Assembly (NCBI GenBank): GCA_052143655.1
Contig: JBKQSL010000479.1
Span: forward strand, 1-19,206
DNA: 19,206 bases
From: CAVSUR01 sp052143655
Lineage (GTDB): Bacteria > Actinomycetota > Actinomycetes > Streptosporangiales > Streptosporangiaceae
Reading direction: 5' to 3'
The stretch's first letter is position 1; each line of letters starts with the position of its first letter. Below, piece after piece: positions 1 to 6,475 of the stretch. A model generated the notes under the pieces. It ran no database searches. It had not been told where the DNA came from and saw only the letters and a program-made list of their open reading frames with translations. The position numbers were made by a program, and so were the translations under genes.

Positions 1-2
1 CG

Positions 3-191
3 CTGGCCGCCGCCGCGGCCGGGGCCGCCGCGGCCAGCCTGCTGCCGCCGAGCGGGCGGCTGATCAGCGGCTGCGCCGCTATGCTGGCCGGCGCCTGCGC
101 GGCGGCCGTGTTCGGCGGCATCGCCTATGCCCTCGACAGCCGGGACCTGCGCATGATGCTGGCGCGGCTGCGGCGCCGGGCGCCCGCATGA
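3..191 (+). CDS. C-terminal end of a probable MurJ/Wzx-like lipid-linked sugar flippase (partial)
   Basis: Only the last 62 codons are present; the gene begins before the window. The peptide has a long Ala/Gly/Leu-rich hydrophobic stretch (roughly residues 1-46 of the fragment, with a short polar break) and ends in a basic tail with an LRMMLARLRRR stretch. That is how the last membrane helices and cytoplasmic tail of MurJ/MVF-type flippases look. The stop TGA overlaps the start of the next gene (ATGA at 188-191), so the two are translationally coupled. Coupling to a GT4 glycosyltransferase supports a role in moving a lipid-linked saccharide across the membrane. The family call rests on context and composition, because no diagnostic motif lies in the fragment; another polytopic envelope protein is possible. 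Confidence 0.5.
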   Translation: MAAAAAGAAAASLLPPSGRLISGCAAMLAGACAAAVFGGIAYALDSRDLRMMLARLRRRAPA

Positions 192-1444
192 CCGGCCTGG
201 CCGCGGCCGGGCGCAGCGGGGACGCGGCGCCGCTACGCGTCGCGCTGGTGCTGGGTGCCGCATCCGGCGGCACGGCCAGGCATGTGGCCATGCTTGCCGC
301 CGGCTGCGCACGCCGCGGGATGGCCGTGACCGTGATCGGGCCGGAAAGCACCCGGGCGCTGGTCACGCCGCCGCCCGCCAGCGCCGGGCCGGTGCCTGCC
401 GGGCCGGTGCCTGCCGGAGCCGTGCCTGCCGCATTCAGGACGGTTGCGTTCGAGCCGGCTGCGATCCTGGACCGGCCCCGGCCCGGGCCCGATGTCGTCA
501 CGGTGCTGCGGCTGCGCCGCCTGCTGCGCCTGGCCCGCCCGGACGTCGTGCACGCGCACGGGGTGCGGGCCGGCGCGTTCGCCGCCGCTGCCCTGGCAGG
601 CTCGCGGGCCAGGCGGCCTGCGCTGGTCGTCACCGTGCACAACGCCCCGCCGCCGGCGCGCTGGCCTGCGCTGGCCTACCGGGTCCTGGAGCGCGCCTGT
701 GCGCGCCGGGCGGACGTGCTGCTGTGCGTCTCGGCGGATCTCGCCCGCCGGATGCGGGCGCTGGGCGGCCGTCGGGTCGGCGATGCGGTCATCGCAGCCC
801 CCGCGGTGCGGCCACCGGACGCGGCCGCGCTGGCCGGCGCGCGCGACGCGATCGATGCGGCGGGCCGTCCCGTCGTGCTGTCGGCAGGCCGGCTCGCACC
901 GCAGAAAGGGCAGGACATCCTGCTGGCCGCGGCGGCCCGCTGGCAGCACCGGCCGGCCCGGCCGGTGCTGGTAATCGCCGGCGATGGCCCGCTCGCCGCC
1001 GACCTGGGCAGGCTCAGCGTGGCCGGGCATGTCGACGTGCGGTTCCTGGGGCCGCGCACCGACGTGCCCGCGCTGCTGGCGATGGCGGATGTCGTGGTGG
1101 TGGCCAGCCGGTGGGAAGGGCAGCCGCTGCTGGTGCAGGAGGCGCTGCGGGCCGGGAGGCCGCTTGTCGCCACGCGCGTCGGCGGGATTCCGGCGCTGAC
1201 CGGGGCGAACGGGGCGCTGCTGGTCCCGCCGGGGGACCCAGCCGGCCTGGCGGCGGCCGTGCTGGCCGTGCTTGACGATCCCGGCCTCGCGTCCGATCTT
1301 GCGGCGTCCGCGGCGGCGGCCGGCGCCCGGCTGCCGGACGAGGGCGAAGCGGTGGCAGCCGCCGCGAGTGTCTACGCGAGCGCTGCGGCTGCCCGGGGCA
1401 GGTGCAATGATCAGGGCACCGCTCGGCGCGCTGCCGAACAATGA
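188..1444 (+). CDS. GT4-family glycosyltransferase
   Basis: This 418-aa protein has the two-Rossmann GT-B fold of family GT4. The N-terminal half has a GGTARHV loop (27-33) for the acceptor side and a DVVHAHG segment (119-125). The C-terminal half has the nucleotide-sugar site: SAGRLAPQKG (232-241, with R235 and K240 as phosphate-contacting residues), an IAGDGPL stretch, and the EX7E element E310-E318 in WEGQPLLVQEA. It probably adds a sugar from an NDP-sugar to a lipid-linked or cell-surface acceptor at the inner membrane face; the substrate cannot be read. The start overlaps the upstream flippase-like gene by ATGA. Residues 67-81 are three copies of a GPVPA-type pentapeptide from a 15-bp DNA repeat, in the variable region between strands. 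The family is sure, the pathway (exopolysaccharide or wall glycan) is inferred. Confidence 0.88.
   Translation: MTGLAAAGRSGDAAPLRVALVLGAASGGTARHVAMLAAGCARRGMAVTVIGPESTRALVTPPPASAGPVPAGPVPAGAVPAAFRTVAFEPAAILDRPRPGPDVVTVLRLRRLLRLARPDVVHAHGVRAGAFAAAALAGSRARRPALVVTVHNAPPPARWPALAYRVLERACARRADVLLCVSADLARRMRALGGRRVGDAVIAAPAVRPPDAAALAGARDAIDAAGRPVVLSAGRLAPQKGQDILLAAAARWQHRPARPVLVIAGDGPLAADLGRLSVAGHVDVRFLGPRTDVPALLAMADVVVVASRWEGQPLLVQEALRAGRPLVATRVGGIPALTGANGALLVPPGDPAGLAAAVLAVLDDPGLASDLAASAAAAGARLPDEGEAVAAAASVYASAAAARGRCNDQGTARRAAEQ
386..430 (+). repeat. 15-bp in-frame tandem repeat inside the glycosyltransferase
   Basis: Two identical copies of GGGCCGGTGCCTGCC (386-400, 401-415) and a third with changes near its start (416-430) encode GPVPA, GPVPA, GAVPA. 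The unit length keeps the reading frame. Confidence 0.85.
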
Positions 1445-1589
1445 CCGCCGGGCGGTGACTTCAGCCAAGTTCTGCAACATGCAGTCAGCAATATGCAAAA
1501 TGCCCGCTACCGGGCTAACGGCAATTTTTGGCCGCAATCATTAGTTTTGGCTGAATTCCATGCCGTAAATGTGCTGGGCTAGTACTCCT

Positions 1590-1623
1590 GGGACCGCCAC
1601 TCCTCCGCATATGGGCGGGTCCC
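1590..1623 (+). promoter_or_regulatory. Hairpin in the leader just before the start of the repeat-rich membrane protein
   Basis: GGGACCGCC (1590-1598) pairs with GGCGGGTCCC (1614-1623) over nine base pairs with one bulged G. The probable ribosome-binding run GGGGG (1626-1630) lies three bases after the stem, so a formed hairpin could affect ribosome access. It sits at the end of a 195-nt gap (1445-1639) whose middle (about 1480-1585) is much more AT-rich than its surroundings. A promoter is likely there, but I could not fix good -35/-10 boxes. Confidence 0.4.
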
Positions 1624-1639
1624 CTGGGGGATGCTGCGC

Positions 1640-3586
1640 ATGAGCGAAGATGGTCGGATAGTCACCTCCGCCAGGCGAGTGTCCGGTGGCCAGATCGAGG
1701 ACAGCCCAGATTCCTCGTGGTCCGCCTGGCGCAAGCCCGCTGAGTTGCGCCAGCCGACTGGCTCGAACGGCTCCCGCGGGCCCGGGGGCACCGCCCGTCC
1801 GGCCGCGCAGCGGCCGCCCTGGGCACTGCAGAGCGCCGAGCCAGCCGAGCGGGCGCCGCGCGAGCGGTCCAGGAAAGAGCGCTTCCGCCCCGGCCGGGAG
1901 CGCGCCAGTACTGATCAGGCGCCGTGCAGCCGTGCCCCGCGTGGTGCCGAGCCGCTGGACGTCCAGTCCAAGGCCGGACAGCCGTCAGCTGTCCGGTCCC
2001 CGGCTGCCCAGCCTTCCAGTGCCCAGCCTTCCAGTGCCCAGCCGGCAGTTGCTCAGCTGCCAGATGCTCAGTCCCCGGCTGCCCAGCCCCCGGCTGCTAC
2101 TGCGAACCAGTCCCCGGCTGCCCAGCCCGCGGACGCGCAAGCCGCATCCGGCGGTCCTGCCGAATCCCGGCCGGCTGCGCGCCGGGCCGGAGCCAGCCGG
2201 CCTGCGGCAGGCGCCGGCCTGACTGCGGCGGGCGCCCCGGCGGGAGCGGCGGACTCCCAGGCGGGAGCGGTGGGCGCCGAGGCGGGAGCGGCGGACTCCG
2301 GCCAGCCGGGCGGCCAGGAACAGAGTTCCCGCGAGACAGGCGCGGCCGGCCAGCCAGGCGGCGTCCAGCCGGCCGCCGCCCAATCGCCTGGCACGCAGCC
2401 GGGCAGCACGCAGCCGGGCAGCACGCAGCCGGACGGCACGCAGCCGGACGGCCCGCAGCCGGCCGGCCCGCAGCCGGGCAGCATGCCACCGGCCGGCCCG
2501 CAGCCGGGCAGCATGCAATCGGCCGGTGCGGAGCGGCCGGATGCATCCCTGGCCGAGGCCGCTGCCGCCCGCTCCCGGCCGCCCGTGACTGGGTACGACG
2601 AGGTCCCGTCCTGGCCCAGGGTCCTCAGCACCACCATCGTGCTCTGGCTGCAGCGGCGGATGCCCGGCCGGCGTTCCCGCGCTGGCGGCCGCGGTGACTC
2701 CCGGCGCGGAGCCGTGATCATCGCCGTCGCGGTGATCTGCGTGGCGGTCGCCGTCGTGGTCGTGGTGCTGCTGACCGGAGTGCTGAAGGGCCCGCGGATC
2801 GTCCGCGCGACCCCGGCCAGGTCCGCGGCGGGCGCCGGCGCCAGCGGAGCGATCGCCGCCGTCGCGGCGACCAGGCAGCAGGCGGCCAGCTGGGTCGCCG
2901 CCCAGGTCAGCCATTCCACCGTGGTCGGCTGCGACCCGCTGATGTGCTCGGTGCTGCGCGCGCACGGATTCCCGGTGGGCGACCTCGAAGTATTCGGCCA
3001 GGCATCCCATGACCCGCTCGGCGCCACCGTGGTGGTGGCCACCGAGGCGGTCCGCAGCCAGTTCGGTGCCAGCCTGGACCGGGTTTACGCGCCGGAGGTG
3101 CTCGCGGCCTTCGGCAACGGCGCTGCCCGCATCGAGATCCGCGCCCTGACGCCCGGCGGCACTGCCCGGTATCCGGCGAGCCTGCGCGCCGATATCGGCA
3201 CGCGCAGGAACCTCGGTGCCCAGCTGGCCGGGAATGCCAACGTCCGGCTGTCGGCCGCCGACCGGCGGCTGCTGCTGGCCGGGCGAGTCGATTCGCGCCT
3301 GATCGTCGGCCTGGTGATGCCCGCGGACGAGCGCGGCGTGGACATCATGTCGTTCAGCGATGCCGGTCCCGGCGCGGGACCCGGCTCGCCGCTGCGCACA
3401 GCGGTGCTCGGTGCCCTCGGCAGTGGCGCCCAGGCCCGGTCTTACCTGCAGTGGCTGGCCGGGTCGCTGCGCATCCAGCAGCCGCCGTTCCGGCCCGCGG
3501 CCATCCGGCCGGTGCAGGTGAACGGCCGGCCAGGCCTGGAGGTCATGTTCGCCGCCCCTGAGCCGTTCAATATCACCGCCCCGTGA
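1640..3586 (+). CDS. Single-pass membrane protein with disordered repeat-rich N-terminal half and unknown extracytoplasmic domain
   Basis: The start at ATG 1640 is preferred over ATG 1631 because GGGGG at 1626-1630 is then 9 nt away; this gives 648 aa. Residues 1 to about 310 are low-complexity, rich in Pro, Gln, Ala, Ser and Gly, with AQP- and QPGST-type pentapeptides. A basic stretch (RRMPGRRSR, then DSRRG) precedes one transmembrane helix at about 356-380. By the positive-inside rule the N-terminal half is cytoplasmic and residues 382-648 lie outside. The outer domain looks folded: C431 and C436 (CX4C), a GNGAARIEIRALTPGG strand region, and an SFSDAGPG loop. I know similar domains only as hypothetical actinobacterial proteins and assign no function. 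The neighbours (flippase, glycosyltransferase, sortase) suggest an envelope-assembly or scaffold role. The disordered half could bind a cytoplasmic partner. Confidence 0.85.
   Translation: MSEDGRIVTSARRVSGGQIEDSPDSSWSAWRKPAELRQPTGSNGSRGPGGTARPAAQRPPWALQSAEPAERAPRERSRKERFRPGRERASTDQAPCSRAPRGAEPLDVQSKAGQPSAVRSPAAQPSSAQPSSAQPAVAQLPDAQSPAAQPPAATANQSPAAQPADAQAASGGPAESRPAARRAGASRPAAGAGLTAAGAPAGAADSQAGAVGAEAGAADSGQPGGQEQSSRETGAAGQPGGVQPAAAQSPGTQPGSTQPGSTQPDGTQPDGPQPAGPQPGSMPPAGPQPGSMQSAGAERPDASLAEAAAARSRPPVTGYDEVPSWPRVLSTTIVLWLQRRMPGRRSRAGGRGDSRRGAVIIAVAVICVAVAVVVVVLLTGVLKGPRIVRATPARSAAGAGASGAIAAVAATRQQAASWVAAQVSHSTVVGCDPLMCSVLRAHGFPVGDLEVFGQASHDPLGATVVVATEAVRSQFGASLDRVYAPEVLAAFGNGAARIEIRALTPGGTARYPASLRADIGTRRNLGAQLAGNANVRLSAADRRLLLAGRVDSRLIVGLVMPADERGVDIMSFSDAGPGAGPGSPLRTAVLGALGSGAQARSYLQWLAGSLRIQQPPFRPAAIRPVQVNGRPGLEVMFAAPEPFNITAP
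2006..2035 (+). repeat. 15-bp tandem repeat, two identical copies (AQPSS units)
   Basis: GCCCAGCCTTCCAGT occurs at 2006-2020 and again at 2021-2035, giving two AQPSS pentapeptides. More diverged AQP-type units flank it on both sides. Confidence 0.85.
2240..2302 (+). repeat. 21-bp tandem repeat, three copies
   Basis: Three 21-bp units begin with GCGGGAGCGG at 2240, 2261 and 2282. They encode AGAADSQ, AGAVGAE and AGAADSG. The first and third are nearly identical and the middle one has diverged. Confidence 0.85.
2391..2532 (+). repeat. 15-bp tandem repeat, about nine units (QPGST/QPDGT/QPAGP pentapeptides)
   Basis: A 15-bp period built on CGCAGCCGG runs through the segment, giving pentapeptides QPGST, QPGST, QPDGT, QPDGP, QPAGP, QPGSM, PPAGP, QPGSM and QSAGA. 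The frame is kept throughout. Alternation of the last units suggests a 30-bp duplication on top of the 15-bp one. Confidence 0.85.
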
Positions 3587-3714
3587 AAGGCGGCGCCTGC
3601 AGGGCAAACCATGATGGCTGCGGAACAATCGGTACTGATCGTGACAACTACGGATGATGTTGATGCGTCATGTGCGTGGCCGGGGGGCCTGCACAGAAAC
3701 CGGAGATGACTAGC

Positions 3715-4575
3715 ATGACTCTGTCAGGAAGGGCCGCACGCCTGGTGCGGCTGGCCGCAGCGGCGGGAATCGCCCTGTCCGGCCTCGTGCTGTTCAGCCC
3801 CTCTGCCAGCGCGGCCATGGGCATGGGCTGGCTGAGGCTCGCGCACCTGTCGCCGAACACCCCGGCGGTGGATGTTTACCTGTACTCCTTCGACAACCCG
3901 AAGGCCAAGATCGTCCTGCACCATGTCAGCTATGGCACGGTGTCGCCGTACGAGCATGTTCCGTCCGGCGAGTACACGGTCGCGATGCGCCCGGCGGGAG
4001 CCTCCGCGTCGTCCAAGCCGGTGCTGACCACGACCATAGACGTGATGAACGGCGACGCCTACACGGTCGCGGGCATGGGACCTGAATCCGGCCTGAAGCT
4101 GCGGGTCTTCACCGACCGGCTCAAGGCGCCCCGCAACCGGGCCCTGGTCCGGGTCATCCAGGCGTCGATGGCGCAGAACACCGTGAAGGTCAGCATCGCG
4201 GGCCGGACGATCGCCCCCGCGCTCATGTTCACCTCCGTCACCCAGTACCTGTCGGTCAAGCCCGGCATGCTCGACCTGATGGCCGCCGGCTCCACCGAGC
4301 ACGCAAGCGAGATGGTCAAGCTGTCCGCTGACTCGATCTACACGCTGGTGGTCCTCGACAGCAGGGGGCACCTCAAGATCGCCACCCTGGAGGACTCGGC
4401 CGGCAGCAAGGTCATGCCGGACGGCGGCGCGATGATGGGGTACGGCGGCACGGCTGCTCAGCCAGGCGCCTCGCTCGCCCCCTGGGCGGCCATCGCCGGC
4501 GCCGGGCTCGCCGCGGCGGCTGGCGGCTTCCTGATGGCCGGGCGGCGGCGCCGTCCGGCCCTGCACGCCCGCTGA
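3715..4575 (+). CDS. Secreted DUF4397-domain protein with C-terminal membrane anchor
   Basis: ATG 3715 is chosen over in-frame ATGs at 3670 and 3706 because CGGAG (3701-3705) sits 9 nt before it and because it leaves a clean signal peptide. That peptide has basic residues 6-12, a hydrophobic core 13-27, and a cleavage region SASA at 30-33. The mature part starts with RLAHLSPNTPAVDVYL (41-56), the hallmark opening of DUF4397. A second, similar segment begins near ALVRVIQAS (143-151), so the domain appears duplicated. The end (about 256-280) is a hydrophobic helix followed by RRRR, the layout of a cell-wall sorting signal, but no LPXTG is seen before it. The class F sortase gene starts 12 nt downstream, so the protein is probably its substrate or partner on the cell surface. 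Length is 286 aa; the molecular role of DUF4397 is unknown. Confidence 0.88.
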   Translation: MTLSGRAARLVRLAAAAGIALSGLVLFSPSASAAMGMGWLRLAHLSPNTPAVDVYLYSFDNPKAKIVLHHVSYGTVSPYEHVPSGEYTVAMRPAGASASSKPVLTTTIDVMNGDAYTVAGMGPESGLKLRVFTDRLKAPRNRALVRVIQASMAQNTVKVSIAGRTIAPALMFTSVTQYLSVKPGMLDLMAAGSTEHASEMVKLSADSIYTLVVLDSRGHLKIATLEDSAGSKVMPDGGAMMGYGGTAAQPGASLAPWAAIAGAGLAAAAGGFLMAGRRRRPALHAR

Positions 4576-4587
4576 CCGCTGGACGGC

Positions 4588-5304
4588 ATGCGCGCGCAGC
4601 GATCGGAGCGGTCCGCCCGGCACATCTCCCCGATGCGGGTGATCCGCCGGCCGGCGGCAGCTGCCGCCCTGGTGGCGGGCTTGATCGCAGCGGGCGGCGG
4701 AGTGACCGGCCTGGCGCTGGCCAGCCAGACCGGTCACTCGGCTACCCCGCTCGGGCGGCCGAGCCTCGTGCCGGTCCCGGCCGGGCGGCAGGCGCCCGGC
4801 CCTGAGCCCACCCTCGGCGCGGCGGCGCCGCCGCCGGTCAGGCTGATCATCCCGGTCATCGGAGTTTCCGCCCGGCTGATCCGGCTGGGGCTCACCGCTG
4901 CCGGTCAGCTGCAGGCGCCCGCCTCCACCGCCGTGGCCGGGTGGTACACCGGCAGCCCGCCGCCGGGAGCGATCGGCTCATCGGTCATCGGCGGTCACAT
5001 CGACTCGATCGCCGGCCCCGGGGTGTTCTTCCGGCTCCGGCTGCTGCGTCCCGGCAACCGGATCTACGTCCAGCGCCGGGACGGCAAGCTGGTCGAGTTC
5101 CGGGTCACGGCCGTGCACCAGTTCCGCAAGGCGAAGTTCCCGACGCAGGAGGTCTACGGGCCGACGCCCGACCCGCAGCTGCGGCTGATCACCTGCGGCG
5201 GCACGTTCGACTACGCCACCGGGCACTACCTCAGCAACGTCGTCGTGTTCGCCATCCGGGTGTCCATCCGGGAGCACCGGGAACCCCGCACGGCCCGCAG
5301 CTGA
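4588..5304 (+). CDS. Class F sortase
   Basis: A 238-aa membrane-anchored transpeptidase. It has a short basic N-terminus, a hydrophobic anchor (about 23-46), a Pro-rich linker (about 52-83), and the sortase barrel from RLIIPVIGVSARL (85-97) on. Class F features are WYTGSPPPG (119-127), GGHIDS with catalytic H137, VYGPTPDPQLRLITCGG with catalytic C203, and the final strand NVVVFA (217-222). Sortases cleave a sorting motif and join the protein to cell-wall material or another acceptor outside the membrane. The usual third residue is an Arg about 12-14 positions after the Cys; here that segment reads LSN and the first Arg after the Cys is R224. A weak GGAC precedes the start; an internal ATG at 4633 is an alternative but has no ribosome site. 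It is in an operon with the DUF4397 gene. Confidence 0.88.
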   Translation: MRAQRSERSARHISPMRVIRRPAAAAALVAGLIAAGGGVTGLALASQTGHSATPLGRPSLVPVPAGRQAPGPEPTLGAAAPPPVRLIIPVIGVSARLIRLGLTAAGQLQAPASTAVAGWYTGSPPPGAIGSSVIGGHIDSIAGPGVFFRLRLLRPGNRIYVQRRDGKLVEFRVTAVHQFRKAKFPTQEVYGPTPDPQLRLITCGGTFDYATGHYLSNVVVFAIRVSIREHREPRTARS

Positions 5305-5356
5305 CGGCCGGCCCGGCGCCCTCGTGCAGGTGGCGCTGTCCGGCAGCGCGCAGCCG

Positions 5357-5423
5357 GCGCTGTAATGGCGGCGCTGTAATGGCGGCGCTGTAATGGCGGC
5401 GCTGCTGTGGCGGCGCTGTGATG
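5357..5423. repeat. 14-bp tandem repeat between convergent genes
   Basis: The unit GCGCTGTAATGGCG occurs three times without change (5357-5370, 5371-5384, 5385-5398), then once altered (5399-5412) and once in part (5413-5423). It lies in the 156-nt gap between the stops of the sortase (+) and the hydrolase (-). A 14-bp unit would shift a reading frame, which fits a non-coding location. I found no strong terminator here besides a short GGCC stem-loop near 5443-5453. Confidence 0.85.
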
Positions 5424-5460
5424 CCCGCCCGGTAAATCAGGCGGCCTGCGGCCAGCAGGG

Positions 5461-6126
5461 CTACCAGCCGCGCGCCCGCCACTCGGCCAGGTGCGGCCGC
5501 TCGGCGCCGAGGGTGGTGTCCTTGCCGTGGCCCGGGTACACCCAGGCGGCATCGGGCAGCGGGCCGAAGACCCGTTCTTCCAGATCGGTCATGAGCTGCT
5601 GGAACCTGGCCGGGTCCTGCTGGGTGTTACCGGGACCGCCGGGGAACAGCGAGTCACCGGTAAACAGGTGCGGCGAGTCGGACAGCTCGCCCCCGGCGTC
5701 ATAGCACAGCGCGATGCTGCCCGGCGTGTGGCCGCGCAGGTGGATCACTGACAGCACCGCGTCGCCGACGGCGATCTTGTCGCCGTGCTCGAGCAGCCGG
5801 TTCACCCGGACGGGCAGCTCCGCCGCGTCGTCGGGGTGCGCAGCCGTGACCGCCCCGGTCGCCTGCTGCACCTCGGCCAGGGCAATCCAGTGATCCTGAT
5901 GCCGGTGCGTGGTGATGATGGTTGCCACCGGCGCACCGCGGATCAGCGTGAGCAGCGTCTGCGCGTCGTTGGCGGCGTCGATGAGCGCGCGCTCCCCGGT
6001 GACGGTGCAGTGCAGCAGGTAGGCGTTGTTGTCCATCGGGCCGACGGCGACCTTGGTGATCTCCAGGCCGGGCAGCTGCCTGGTGTCCGCGGGACCGCCG
6101 ACGCTGACGTCTCCGGTGTAGGTCAT
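5461..6126 (-). CDS. Metallo-beta-lactamase-fold hydrolase (glyoxalase II-like)
   Basis: This 221-aa protein carries the full metal-site set of the MBL fold: THRHQDH (H74, H76, D78, H79), GHTPGS (H133), TGDSLF (D158 bridging) and PGHGKDT (H200). That is the order in hydroxyacylglutathione hydrolase-like enzymes, which bind two metal ions and hydrolyse thioesters or related esters in the cytoplasm. In an organism with mycothiol rather than glutathione, a thiol-conjugate hydrolase is plausible but unproven. GAGGAG lies just before the ATG (about 3 nt, close). It is divergent from uvrA, with 349 nt between the starts; I recall this MBL-uvrA neighbourhood from Streptomyces but no functional link is known to me. 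Confidence 0.88.
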   Translation of the reverse strand: MTYTGDVSVGGPADTRQLPGLEITKVAVGPMDNNAYLLHCTVTGERALIDAANDAQTLLTLIRGAPVATIITTHRHQDHWIALAEVQQATGAVTAAHPDDAAELPVRVNRLLEHGDKIAVGDAVLSVIHLRGHTPGSIALCYDAGGELSDSPHLFTGDSLFPGGPGNTQQDPARFQQLMTDLEERVFGPLPDAAWVYPGHGKDTTLGAERPHLAEWRARGW

Positions 6127-6475
6127 GGTCTCCTCATCTCGCCGGGACGGCCCGGTGCGCAGGCTCCTGAGCTATCTTGGCCTACCGCGTGCCTGCGGCC
6201 GGCGCATTCCTGGTGTATCTGACGCCATTTCCGCCAGGAGGGGCCGGGAATCGACTGGCACGCGCGGCTGTTTGCACCCTGGGGCAATGCCGCCGCCGGA
6301 GCTGGGCCGCCAAGACGCCGTGGATTGTCAGACCCTCCAGTTACCATGGCCACGCATGCCCATAGCCCCGTCTGCAGCAGTAATGCCCACCACAGCAGCC
6401 AGGCCAGACAGCAGCCAGGAACCCGAGCCGCCCGTGCCGCACTGCCTGGCCGATACCGGGAGAACTGAGCGCACA
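6127..6475. other. Divergent intergenic region between the MBL hydrolase and uvrA (349 nt)
   Basis: It must hold promoters for both genes. I see the hydrolase ribosome site at its left edge and a GGGAG run (6458-6462) before the uvrA start. There is no clear SOS box: no TCGAAC-N4-GTTCGA-type palindrome is visible. A TTGTCA at 6325-6330 has no fitting -10. One frame stays open through the region in phase with uvrA, but its peptide looks random and lacks a convincing start. Confidence 0.6.

Noticed and set aside
1445..1639. c-di-AMP (ydaO-type) riboswitch in the leader
   Set aside because: Considered because of the envelope context, but the conserved blocks of that class are not visible.
3670..3714. 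Upstream start for the DUF4397 protein
   Set aside because: It would put polar residues before the signal peptide and has no ribosome site; ATG 3715 has both a ribosome site and a clean signal peptide.
5357..5423. CRISPR array
   Set aside because: The 14-bp units are directly adjacent, without spacers, and there are no cas genes.
6125..6475. N-terminal extension of UvrA by 117 codons
   Set aside because: The frame is open, but the peptide is unlike UvrA, no start in it has a ribosome site, and the family N-terminus begins exactly at GTG 6476.
6127..6475. LexA/SOS box upstream of uvrA
   Set aside because: No TCGAAC-N4-GTTCGA-type palindrome found by reading the region.
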